Origin: Mesorhizobium sp. ZC-5
Lineage (GTDB): Bacteria; Pseudomonadota; Alphaproteobacteria; Rhizobiales; Rhizobiaceae
Reading direction: 5' to 3'
DNA length: 64,000 bases
NCBI RefSeq assembly: GCF_025753855.1
Contig: NZ_JAOWPT010000001.1
Coordinates: 583,770-647,769 of the forward strand
Position numbers and translations under genes: made by a program
Notes under the pieces: generated by a model
Databases searched by the model: none
What the model was told of the DNA's origin: nothing
The model's input: the letters and a program-made list of their open reading frames with translations, nothing else
Part shown: piece by piece, positions 36,641 through 44,492 of the stretch
Layout of the letters: each line of letters starts with the position of its first letter
Numbering within the stretch: the first letter of the stretch is position 1

Positions 36641-37606
36641 ATGGACCGGAAGAGCAGACCCGAGGAGATGGGCTTCCCACCTCATGCGAGCGTCATCGAA
36701 GTGGGGCCGCGTGACGGACTTCAGTCCGAACCGGATTTCGTGCCGACCGAAGAAAAGATCGCGCTCGTCAACGGCCTGATCGATGCCGGCATTCGTCACC
36801 TGGAAGTCACGTCGTTCGTTTCGCCACGCGCCGTACCGCAGATGCGTGACGCGAGCGACGTGCTGTCGGGCATCGACCGGACCAGGGGAGCCGTGCTGAC
36901 GGCGCTGGTGCCCAACGCGCGGGGCGCCGAGCGGGCGATCGAGGCCGGCGTCGACGCCATGGTCGTTTTCATGTCGGCGTCCGCGAGTCACAATCGCAAG
37001 AACGTCAACCGTTCCCGGGAAGAATCCCTCGCTGGCTTTGGCGAGGTCTGCCGCATCGCTGAAACCTCCGGCACGGCTGTATATGGCGCTATCGCCACTG
37101 CTTTCGGTTGCCCGTTCGAGGGAGATGTGTCGGTCGAGGATGTCGTGGACATCGCGCGGCGCTATCGGGACATGGGCATAACGACTGTGTCGCTCGGCGA
37201 CACCACCGGAATGGCCACGCCGCCTCTGGTGCGCGAGCGCTGCAGCGCGCTTCGCGCGGCGGTGCCGGATATCGACATAGCGCTCCACTTCCACAATACG
37301 CGCGGCGTTGGACTGGTCTGCGTCTATGCAGGGCTTCTGGAGGGCGTGACACGCTACGAAGCCAGCATCGGCGGGCTTGGCGGCTGTCCGTTCGCGCCCA
37401 AGGCGACCGGCAACATCTGCACGGAGGATCTCGTCTATATGCTCGACGAATGCGGCGTCGAGACCGGCGTCGATTTGGGCAAGCTTATCGCCGTCGCCCG
37501 GCGAGCCGAGGGAACGATCGGGCGCACGTTGCCCGGCCAGTTGATGAAGGCCGGCCCGCGGCTCGAACTCCATGCGATGGATGCGGTTGCCACCGCAAAC
37601 GGCTGA
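36641..37606 (+). CDS. Hydroxymethylglutaryl-CoA lyase-like (HMGL family) enzyme
   Basis: 321 residues from ATG at 36641 behind GGAGG. The HMGL-type TIM barrel is shown by EVGPRDGLQ (about residues 20-28, catalytic Arg and metal Asp), ALHFHNTRG (about 211-219, metal His pair) and GGLGGCPFAPKATGN (about 243-257, catalytic Cys loop). It cleaves a 3-hydroxyacyl-CoA such as HMG-CoA or citramalyl-CoA. With the adjacent CoA transferase and the TTT uptake genes, it probably degrades an imported branched dicarboxylic acid. The exact substrate is not fixed. Confidence 0.9.
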   Translation: MDRKSRPEEMGFPPHASVIEVGPRDGLQSEPDFVPTEEKIALVNGLIDAGIRHLEVTSFVSPRAVPQMRDASDVLSGIDRTRGAVLTALVPNARGAERAIEAGVDAMVVFMSASASHNRKNVNRSREESLAGFGEVCRIAETSGTAVYGAIATAFGCPFEGDVSVEDVVDIARRYRDMGITTVSLGDTTGMATPPLVRERCSALRAAVPDIDIALHFHNTRGVGLVCVYAGLLEGVTRYEASIGGLGGCPFAPKATGNICTEDLVYMLDECGVETGVDLGKLIAVARRAEGTIGRTLPGQLMKAGPRLELHAMDAVATANG

Positions 37607-37609
37607 CGC

Positions 37610-38821
37610 ATGGGAGATCTGCCGGCGCAAGGGAAGAGGCCTCTCGAAGGCATCAGGGTGATCGACCTGACACGCGTTCTGTCGGGGCCGTTCTGCACGA
37701 TGATGCTGGGGGACATGGGCGCCGAGGTGATCAAGGTCGAAACCGGGCGAGGCGACCCGATCCGCGAGCAGGGTACGCTGCGCGATGGCTTTTCCTTCTA
37801 CTATGCTTCGTTCAATCGCAACAAGAAGTCGATCGTCCTCGACCTGCGCTGCGAGGAGGGGAGGTCGGTCCTGGCCAAACTGATCGCGTCGGCCGACGTA
37901 CTCGTCGACAATTTCCGGCCCGACGTGCTGGCGCAGATGGGTTTCGACAGGGAACGGCTGAGCGAAATCAATCCAAGGCTGGTGACAGCCAATGTCAACG
38001 GGTTCGGCAGCGACGGCCCTTATGTCGATCGCCCGGCTTTCGACTTCATCGCGCAGGCCATGAGCGGCCTGATGAGCGTTAACGGGTACGACAAAGGCGA
38101 GCCCCTGCGGTCCGCCCAGCCCATCACCGATCTCGTCGCCGGGCTCTATCTCGCCTTCGGCATCACCGCTGCCCTGCGCGCTCGAGACATAAACGGCCAT
38201 GGCCAGCATGTCGAATCGGCGATGGTGAATGGTGCCATCAGCATGATGGCCTATCTCGCCTCGGAATTCTTCGTCACGGGCAAGCTTCCGGAGCGCACCG
38301 GCAATGACCATCCCTTGGTCGCGCCCTACGGCCTTTTCCGAGCCTCCGACGGCGAGATCGCGATCGCACCGTCCAACGATACAATCCTGCGCCGGTTTCT
38401 CTCGGCGATCGGCATCGAGCACCTAATGGACGATCCGCGCTACGACACCAACGAAAAACGTTTCGCGCGACGTGGCGAACTGCACGAACTGATCGATGCA
38501 AGGCTCGCGAGCGGTACTCAGGAGCGCTGGATTGCAATGCTCAACGCGGCAGGCGTTCCATGTGGCCGGGTGCAGGTCCTCGATGAGGTCTTTTCCGATC
38601 CGCAGGTGCTCGCACAGGAAATGACGATCGACGTCGATCATCCCGGGCATGGCGTCGTTCGCATGTTGGGATTTCCGGTCAAACTCCACGGCACCCCGTG
38701 CGATATACGTCTGCCGGCTCCGGAACTCGGCGAACATACCGATGAAGTGCTGGCGTCGGTGGGCCTGACGGCCGAGGAAATCCGCATAGTCAAGGAGCGG
38801 GGCGTGGCTCGCGCGCGCTGA
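37610..38821 (+). CDS. Class III CoA transferase (CaiB/BaiF family)
   Basis: 403 residues. The family core includes GIRVIDLTRVLSGPFCTMML near the N-terminus, GAEVIKVE (about residues 36-43), the catalytic Asp region RPAFDFIAQAMSG (about 139-151) and GNDHPLVAPYGLF (about 223-235). Such enzymes move CoA between acids through an aspartyl-CoA ester. The start is 3 bases after the lyase stop, so the two are coupled. It probably activates the acid that the lyase then splits; homology to mammalian SUGCT (which uses HMG, glutarate and itaconate) is a plausible but untested reading. Confidence 0.9.
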   Translation: MGDLPAQGKRPLEGIRVIDLTRVLSGPFCTMMLGDMGAEVIKVETGRGDPIREQGTLRDGFSFYYASFNRNKKSIVLDLRCEEGRSVLAKLIASADVLVDNFRPDVLAQMGFDRERLSEINPRLVTANVNGFGSDGPYVDRPAFDFIAQAMSGLMSVNGYDKGEPLRSAQPITDLVAGLYLAFGITAALRARDINGHGQHVESAMVNGAISMMAYLASEFFVTGKLPERTGNDHPLVAPYGLFRASDGEIAIAPSNDTILRRFLSAIGIEHLMDDPRYDTNEKRFARRGELHELIDARLASGTQERWIAMLNAAGVPCGRVQVLDEVFSDPQVLAQEMTIDVDHPGHGVVRMLGFPVKLHGTPCDIRLPAPELGEHTDEVLASVGLTAEEIRIVKERGVARAR

Positions 38822-38876
38822 CCATAACCTGTGGACCGCAGCCAACATCCGTTTCGGCGGACCATTCACCCAAATG

Positions 38877-38896
38877 AAAAACCCGCGTCGTGCGGG
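38877..38896 (-). terminator. Terminator of the GTPase-cyclase cassette
   Basis: CCCGC, 5-base loop, GCGGG (38882-38896) is followed on the minus strand by TTTTT. It lies about 95 bases past the adenylate cyclase stop. Confidence 0.75.
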
Positions 38897-38991
38897 ACCT
38901 CCATTTGCCCCGCTGCGTTATCAACTTAACTCGCCGTGAGCAATTTGCGGCATAAACGCGAAGGCTGACCGGCGATTGTAGCGGCAACCAA

Positions 38992-40062
38992 TCAGGCTAT
39001 CAGCCTCCACATCTGCACCCGACCTGCACCACGGAGTTCCATTTCCGGAATAAGGTCGCAGGCGAACTCCTGCCCAAACAACTTGTGCGTTGCATCCGAA
39101 ATCCGGATTTCATCGGGTTCGGCGGACGTCTGGATGCGTGCGGCGAGATTGACCGTGTCTCCCCAAAGATCATAGGCAAAACGCCTCTTCCCTATGACGC
39201 CCGCGACGATTGGGCCTGAATGAATCCCAATCCTCAGTTTTAGCGGTTCTCCCCCGAAGTTTTCGTCCGCACCCGCCTGGCGCAGCTCAAGTGCAAATTG
39301 GGCAAGGGCGTCTGCGTGACCGGGTCGAGACAGCGGCAGACCGGCGACCACCATGACGCAATCGCCGATTGTCTTGATTTTCTCGCACCCGTGGACCTCG
39401 GAAAGCAGGTCCGCTGCCTTGAAGAAGCTATTCAAGATGGCAAGGGTCGTTTCTGCCCCGACGCTTCGCGCCTTTTCCGTGAAGCGCACGATGTCGGCGA
39501 AAAGCACGCTCACCTCTGCGTGATTGTCCGCAATTTGTTCCTGCGTCTTCAGGCGCTCCGCGATAGACGCCGGAAGGATGTTGAGGAGCAGACTTTCGGA
39601 GCGTTGGTATTCCCGGGACAACCCCTCCTGGCTCTTCCTCAAGGCCTCGTTTGCAGACTCCAATTGCTCGTTGAGTTGATGCTCTCTCTCCCGCAGAAGC
39701 GTCGTTTCATAGGCCTTCTGCTGAATCCGCTGCTTGTTATTATGTTCGGCAGTGGCGTCGAGGAAGAGCAGCCAAATGCATGCATTGTCGGAAAAAAAAT
39801 GAAGGTCTGTTACGCGCCCGTTGGGCAGTTCGACCATCGGTATGTGGAAAGGCAGATCCGTGTAAGGCAGCAAACCTTCAATGAACGCAAGCTGCCCGGC
39901 AACTGGTTCGCCGATGCGAAGTGATGAGAGGCCATAATGTTCGACCCGGCCTCCCTTCCCGGCGACGAGAAGTCGATCGTCAATCTTCACATACGCAATA
40001 GAGCGATCGTTGTAGACGAAACTGCATAGCCAGTTTCTGACTTCATCCGGAGGTTCATCCAT
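38992..40062 (-). CDS. Class III adenylate cyclase with N-terminal sensor and coiled coil
   Basis: 356 residues without membrane helices. Residues 1-110 form an uncharacterised PAS-like sensor, about 115-165 a long coiled coil (REREHQLNEQLESANEALRK), and 175-356 the cyclase domain. The metal Asp residues are in FADIVRFT and IGDCVM; KIKTIGD supplies the adenine-selecting Lys and YDLWGDTVN the Asp, so ATP is the likely substrate, giving cAMP. It is the last gene of a four-gene minus-strand set, 3 bases after the GTPase stop, so it is the likely output of the cassette. Confidence 0.9.
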   Translation of the reverse strand: MDEPPDEVRNWLCSFVYNDRSIAYVKIDDRLLVAGKGGRVEHYGLSSLRIGEPVAGQLAFIEGLLPYTDLPFHIPMVELPNGRVTDLHFFSDNACIWLLFLDATAEHNNKQRIQQKAYETTLLREREHQLNEQLESANEALRKSQEGLSREYQRSESLLLNILPASIAERLKTQEQIADNHAEVSVLFADIVRFTEKARSVGAETTLAILNSFFKAADLLSEVHGCEKIKTIGDCVMVVAGLPLSRPGHADALAQFALELRQAGADENFGGEPLKLRIGIHSGPIVAGVIGKRRFAYDLWGDTVNLAARIQTSAEPDEIRISDATHKLFGQEFACDLIPEMELRGAGRVQMWRLIA

Positions 40063-40065
40063 AGC

Positions 40066-40560
40066 CTATTTGGAAACCAATGAAGCAAGTTGAATAAACG
40101 CGTCATCTACCGACTCGCCCGAAAGCGCGCTTGTCAGATAGATCTGATATCCGGATTGTCTCATTTCGTTGATTGCATCGTCCGAGATTGTCCACTGATC
40201 CGCCAGATCGGATTTGTTGAGCAGCAACACGAAAGGCATGGCGCCGAATTCGGCCTCGGTTCGCTCGCGCAGCGTGAGCGCCACCGTCAGAGTGGCAGCG
40301 CGGGTGCCGTCGGCGACAAGCACCAGTCCGGTCGCGCCCCGCACATAGCTGAGGCGGAAAGAGCCGATGTCGTCTTCGCCAGCCAGATCCCAAAGGATCA
40401 GATCCACCGTCTTGTCCGAGAGTACGACGCTCTTCTTGTCAATTTTTACGCCGACCGTGGTCAAGTAGGTTTCCGAAAAGATGCTTTGCACAAATCTGCG
40501 AACAAGGCTCGTCTTTCCGACTGCGAACCCGCCCAGCATGCAGATCTTCTTTTGCAACAT
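40066..40560 (-). CDS. Ras/Rab-like small GTPase
   Basis: 164 residues, a single minimal G domain. G1 is GGFAVGKTS (residues 10-18), the switch I Thr is in LTTVGVKI, G3 is WDLAGED (about 57-63), G4 is NKSD (about 113-116) and G5 SAL. The eukaryote-like WDxAGx layout is striking; the catalytic Gln of Ras (Q61) is replaced by Glu, predicting slow intrinsic hydrolysis and dependence on a GAP. There is no C-terminal Cys for lipidation. It lies between the repeat/OmpA membrane protein and the adenylate cyclase and is almost certainly co-transcribed with both. Confidence 0.9.
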   Translation of the reverse strand: MLQKKICMLGGFAVGKTSLVRRFVQSIFSETYLTTVGVKIDKKSVVLSDKTVDLILWDLAGEDDIGSFRLSYVRGATGLVLVADGTRAATLTVALTLRERTEAEFGAMPFVLLLNKSDLADQWTISDDAINEMRQSGYQIYLTSALSGESVDDAFIQLASLVSK

Positions 40561-40577
40561 CTCGGGGTCCGTTCGTG

Positions 40578-43286
40578 CTAGTCGAAGTTTACACTGACCG
40601 AAACTCTGCGATTGACGGAGCTCCCGGTCTGGGCTTTTTCAGTCTCCGCCGGCTCAAAAGTTCCTGCGCCACGTACCAGAAGCAGTTCAGGATCGACGCC
40701 GCGCTTCTTGAGAAGTGCGCGAACGGTTTCCGCGCGGGCGACGCTGATTGACAAATTGGTGGTTTCACGGCCCGTCGTGTCCGAATGGCCCGTCAACATG
40801 AAGCGCGCGGTAACACCGGCCTTGCGGGCGTCCGTGGCCAACTCCTTCAACTGATTTGCCAATCTGTCGAGAACCGGCAATTGCTCCGGTCCCGGCACAG
40901 CCTCGCCGGAATCGAAGAGAATATCGACCGCTTGGATGCCCTCCCTCAAATGAACCAGTTCCTTAGGGGTCAACTCACGCAAATCGGAGATTTCCAGAGT
41001 GAGTCCGTCCGCGGCCAACTGTTGAGAGGCGATGCGCGCCCGATTTATCCAGGCGGCAGGAGCCTCGCCCACGACAACGATGCGATCTTTGGCGATCAAA
41101 AGCCGAGCCGTTTTCGGTGGAGTGAGCGATGCTGTCAGCCGTTTCAGCACGAACTTCGGATCAAGGCTCTGATAGAATTGCCACTGCGCATGAACACGGG
41201 CAGGATCAACTCCCGTTCCCGACAGCAGAGCCTGCGGGTCGGCGGCCTGCGGATCTCTCAGGCCGGAAATGTAGAAATGTCCGCCCTTCGCCGTTTGTTG
41301 CGCGACGATGATTCCCGGCTGGGCCTCAAGTCGCGACACATAAGTCTGCCAGTGCTCCGCCGCGCGTGCTTCGGGGCTCACATCACGAACCTTGGAGATG
41401 TCGAATGCGGGGCCGCCTGCCGAAAGCTCTCGGGCCGCTGCGCGCGCCCGGTCTATCCAGGTATCGGGAGCCTCGCCCTCGGCAACGATGCGATCCCCGA
41501 CGATCGAAAGCCGGACCGTTTTCGGCGGGGTGAGCGATGCTGTCAGTCGTTTCAGCACGAACGTCGGATCAAGGCTCTGATAGGGTTGCCACTGCGCATG
41601 AACGCGGACCGGATCAACTCCCGTTCCCGACAGCAGAGCCTGCGGGTCGGCGGCAAGCGGGTCCCTCAGGCCGGAAATATAGAAATGTCCGCCCCTCGCC
41701 GTTTGTTGCGCGACGATGATGCCCGGCTGGGCCTCAAGTCGCGACACATAAGTCTGCCAGTTCTCCGCCGCGCGTGCTTCGGGGCTCACATCACGAACCC
41801 TGGAGATGTCGAATACCGGGCCGCCTGCCGGAAGCTGTCGGGCCGCTGCGCGCGCGCGGTCTATCCAGGTGTCGGGAGCTTCACCCTCGGCAACGATGCG
41901 ATCCTCGACGATCGAAAGCCGAACCGATTTCGGCGGGGCGAGCGACGCTGTCAGCCGCTTCAGCACGAACTTCGGATCGAGGCTCTGATAGAATTGCCAC
42001 TGCGAATGAACACGGGCAGGATCAACTTCCGTTCCTGACAGCAGAGTCGCCGGGTCGGCGGCAAGCGGGTCTCTCAGGCCGGAAATGTAGAAATGTCCGC
42101 CCCTCGCCGATTGCTGGGCGACGATGATGCCCGGCTGGGCTTCAAGTCGCGACACGTAGTCCTGCCAGCGTTGGCCTGATTGCCAGGAGAGGAAGAGCCA
42201 ACTGCCCGCCGCAATCAGCACGAGCGTGACTGCAGCCACCGCCAGCCACGGAAACGCCTGAGTTGAATCTTCCTGCTTCAGTTCAACGCAGGTCTCCAGC
42301 GTCGCCCTTACGCCGGCTAGTTGCGTACTGTCGCCGTCGAACTTCTCCAACGCCCCGGAGGATTCCGAGTGGATGCGGAGCAAGGCATCGCGAACTATTT
42401 CATGCAGTTCCTCGGGTGGGTTTCCGCGGATCACCGCGACCAGGGTCGCAAACGGTCCGACTTCCGACCAGAGGCGGAGTTCCCCAAAACGGATAGTGTC
42501 TAGGGCGCCCTGTTCTTTTTCATTGAACGAGTCTTTTGCAAAATCCTGAATCGCACTGAGCATCGAGGAAATGAGCTGAGGGTCTTCGCTCGTTGCATTC
42601 TCGGCAGTCGCGTGCGCGATCAACAGCCCGGAATTGCGATGAATGAGGAAGACATGCTCCACACGATAGATGAGCGAATGCTTGAGTACGACTTCTGCGA
42701 AACTCGTTCCCGTTCTCCACGCTTCGAGCCTCCACTTAAGTCCACGCCAGGTGAAGATGTACCTCAAGGACTCATTCAGAGACTGAAAGGTCTGGTCGAT
42801 TTTCTCGCCGATCGACTTTCGAATCGCTGGCAGGAACAGCGGGTACAATATGTCCGTGAGAGTGGCCGGGTCCTTCTGGATGGATCGTTGGACCGACCTC
42901 TCGACAACTGGCGAAAAGGCCTCGCTCAGCTGCGCTTGAGGCGCATGCGTGACTGCGCGAGGCAGCACATCCCCCACAGCGGCAGCATGCTGTTCTGGTA
43001 CGTCCAACAGCTGCGTGACCCGCGAAAGCTCCGAAATTTCGCGGCCAACAAGAAGCTGACGCAGCGTTTCCATGCGAGGATCGGCGGTAGGGATTCCGAC
43101 GAAACTGGCGCGGTAGACCGGATCGACATTCCGAGCAATTTCGACCAAAAGACCAGCCAGAGCCTCTCGATCAATCTCATTGTTGTTCGAAGCTCTTCGT
43201 AAAAGGCTGATTGGGTCAGCGGTCAACTCGATTTCCAGGCGCGTTCCAAGTTGTTCTTGTTGCCGACAGGATCCTGATTCAGGCAT
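40578..43286 (-). CDS. Membrane protein: longin/roadblock-like N-domain, TM helix, three 136-aa repeats, OmpA C-domain
   Basis: 902 residues. Residues 1-345 appear cytosolic. Within them, 205-305 read strand-strand-helix-strand-strand-helix (YRVEHVFLIHRNSGLLIAHA, LISSMLSAIQDFAKD, ELRLWSEVG..FATLVAVIRG), which could be a roadblock/longin-type GTPase partner; this is inferred. A single membrane helix lies at about 346-367. Then come three near-identical repeats (374-509, 510-645, 646-781), each with WxxYVSRLEAQPGIIV and a PPKxxRL..DRIV..GEAP segment resembling BON-like periplasmic modules. The end (about 785-902) is an OmpA peptidoglycan-binding domain with TGHSDTTG and NLSISVARAETV. The start is uncertain: the ATG used overlaps the upstream gene by 64 bases; a TTG at 43226 would overlap its stop. 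Confidence 0.85.
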   Translation of the reverse strand: MPESGSCRQQEQLGTRLEIELTADPISLLRRASNNNEIDREALAGLLVEIARNVDPVYRASFVGIPTADPRMETLRQLLVGREISELSRVTQLLDVPEQHAAAVGDVLPRAVTHAPQAQLSEAFSPVVERSVQRSIQKDPATLTDILYPLFLPAIRKSIGEKIDQTFQSLNESLRYIFTWRGLKWRLEAWRTGTSFAEVVLKHSLIYRVEHVFLIHRNSGLLIAHATAENATSEDPQLISSMLSAIQDFAKDSFNEKEQGALDTIRFGELRLWSEVGPFATLVAVIRGNPPEELHEIVRDALLRIHSESSGALEKFDGDSTQLAGVRATLETCVELKQEDSTQAFPWLAVAAVTLVLIAAGSWLFLSWQSGQRWQDYVSRLEAQPGIIVAQQSARGGHFYISGLRDPLAADPATLLSGTEVDPARVHSQWQFYQSLDPKFVLKRLTASLAPPKSVRLSIVEDRIVAEGEAPDTWIDRARAAARQLPAGGPVFDISRVRDVSPEARAAENWQTYVSRLEAQPGIIVAQQTARGGHFYISGLRDPLAADPQALLSGTGVDPVRVHAQWQPYQSLDPTFVLKRLTASLTPPKTVRLSIVGDRIVAEGEAPDTWIDRARAAARELSAGGPAFDISKVRDVSPEARAAEHWQTYVSRLEAQPGIIVAQQTAKGGHFYISGLRDPQAADPQALLSGTGVDPARVHAQWQFYQSLDPKFVLKRLTASLTPPKTARLLIAKDRIVVVGEAPAAWINRARIASQQLAADGLTLEISDLRELTPKELVHLREGIQAVDILFDSGEAVPGPEQLPVLDRLANQLKELATDARKAGVTARFMLTGHSDTTGRETTNLSISVARAETVRALLKKRGVDPELLLVRGAGTFEPAETEKAQTGSSVNRRVSVSVNFD
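40944..42167 (-). repeat. Three tandem 408-bp repeats within the OmpA-family gene
   Basis: Units are approximately 42167-41760, 41759-41352 and 41351-40944. The period of exactly 408 bases is seen from the recurring segment taagtctgccag (41341, 41749, and a variant at 42157). Nucleotide similarity between units is high over long stretches, so duplication was recent or is maintained by gene conversion. The end of the last unit has diverged. Confidence 0.9.
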
Positions 43287-43882
43287 TTCGCAATTTCGAC
43301 GAACAAGCCCGCCAGAAGATTTCGATCGGTTTTGACGTTGCTCAGATCGGAGAACATCTTTTCGATCATGAGCTGAACACCTTCAATCTTCTGCTTGATT
43401 TCCTCACGCAGCAGTTGATCGCTCCGGTTTATCCGGTCCGCGACGTCCCGGTCCATTTCGCTCAGCTGGTCGGACAATGCGCGTACCTGCTTCTCAAGTG
43501 TTTGATTCTGTTCGCGAAGGTTTCTGTCAATTTCCTTGTCGGACTCGGCTCTCGCCTCTTTTTCGCTCCGCAATTGCGCAGCGAGTGAGTCGACCTGCTT
43601 TTTCGAGTTTGACTCGTACATTTCAAGATTGCGCTTGGCCTCGGATTCGACATCCTTGAACCGTTGCAAGAACCGTTCTTCAAGCTTGGAAAAACGGCGG
43701 TCGTAGTCCTGCATCTGATTGCCAAAAAGCAGGTCACGGATCTTATCGACACCTACCGCGTCGCCTGAACCCCCGTTCTCGCGAACCTGGGATGCTATCA
43801 AACTCAGCCCGTTTCCATCGGCGAGACTTGTCACTTCCGCCTTATTCGCTGAAGAAGATGTATTCGCAGCTTCCTTGGCCAT
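43223..43882 (-). CDS. Coiled-coil protein, first gene of the GTPase cassette
   Basis: 219 residues. The N-terminal 35 residues look disordered, then VDKIRDLLFGNQMQDYDRRF (about 45-64) leads into a long coiled coil (about 60-170). The C-terminus carries DRNLLAGLFVEIAK (about 186-199), closely similar to DREALAGLLVEIAR at residues 39-52 of the next gene's product. No membrane segment is seen. It may be an adaptor that binds the same partner as the membrane protein; this is an inference. Upstream is an AT-rich stretch suitable for the operon promoter. Confidence 0.75.
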   Translation of the reverse strand: MAKEAANTSSSANKAEVTSLADGNGLSLIASQVRENGGSGDAVGVDKIRDLLFGNQMQDYDRRFSKLEERFLQRFKDVESEAKRNLEMYESNSKKQVDSLAAQLRSEKEARAESDKEIDRNLREQNQTLEKQVRALSDQLSEMDRDVADRINRSDQLLREEIKQKIEGVQLMIEKMFSDLSNVKTDRNLLAGLFVEIAKCLNQDPVGNKNNLERAWKSS

Positions 43883-44492
43883 TGGGAAATCCTTTCACTG
43901 AACAAGTGCCACCAAGTGCGAAACTTTAGTACAAGAAAGAAATTCAGTAAATTAGCAAATTCTTAAACAAATCATTTTGAAAACAACATTGGTGTGCCGA
44001 ACTTTACCTCAACTGAGAGTAGAATGCCGGTTGGCGCCGTTTTCCGCCTCAGATCATCGCCCGTGCGATTTGGCCGTACTTTCGGTTTCCGTTGAGCCTG
44101 CGCATGTGCCGCTGCGAAAACGGGAACGAACAATGCAAGGCTTCCGATCACCTGGATCCCTGCAGCGGTGCTGCAACAGATAGCGCATGGCCTGCCTGCT
44201 GAGCTCAATGCGGCAGCGCCCACGACGACGCCTCGTGGCGTTCATCTACTCGTCCAACTGCGAACGCGCGTGCTCGACGGAACTCTCGATGCAGATTTCA
44301 GTCGTTGGCGCGAGCAGCGACACCCACCCAAAATGCAATCAAACTTGCCGCCTGCTTTTTATGCTCCCCACTGTCCGAGCATGTTTCAACGATCCCAAGA
44401 GCGAATGCTTGAGAATCGATTCGGATAGCAATGCCGATTTGAGGCCGCTCGGCGTCCAGTCCCGCCGGGATGACCATGGAACAAGCAGGTCA
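43883..44492. other. Intergenic region between the GTPase cassette and fdsA
   Basis: 610 bases with no supportable gene. 43921-43985 is markedly AT-rich compared with the rest of the window and probably holds the promoter of the coiled-coil/OmpA/GTPase/cyclase operon. I saw no fdsD-like delta subunit after fdsA and no clear terminator. Confidence 0.55.

Noticed and set aside
40944-42167. Regular repeats considered as a CRISPR-like or mobile array
   Set aside because: The 408-bp units are in frame inside one gene and encode protein repeats; there are no spacers and no cas genes.
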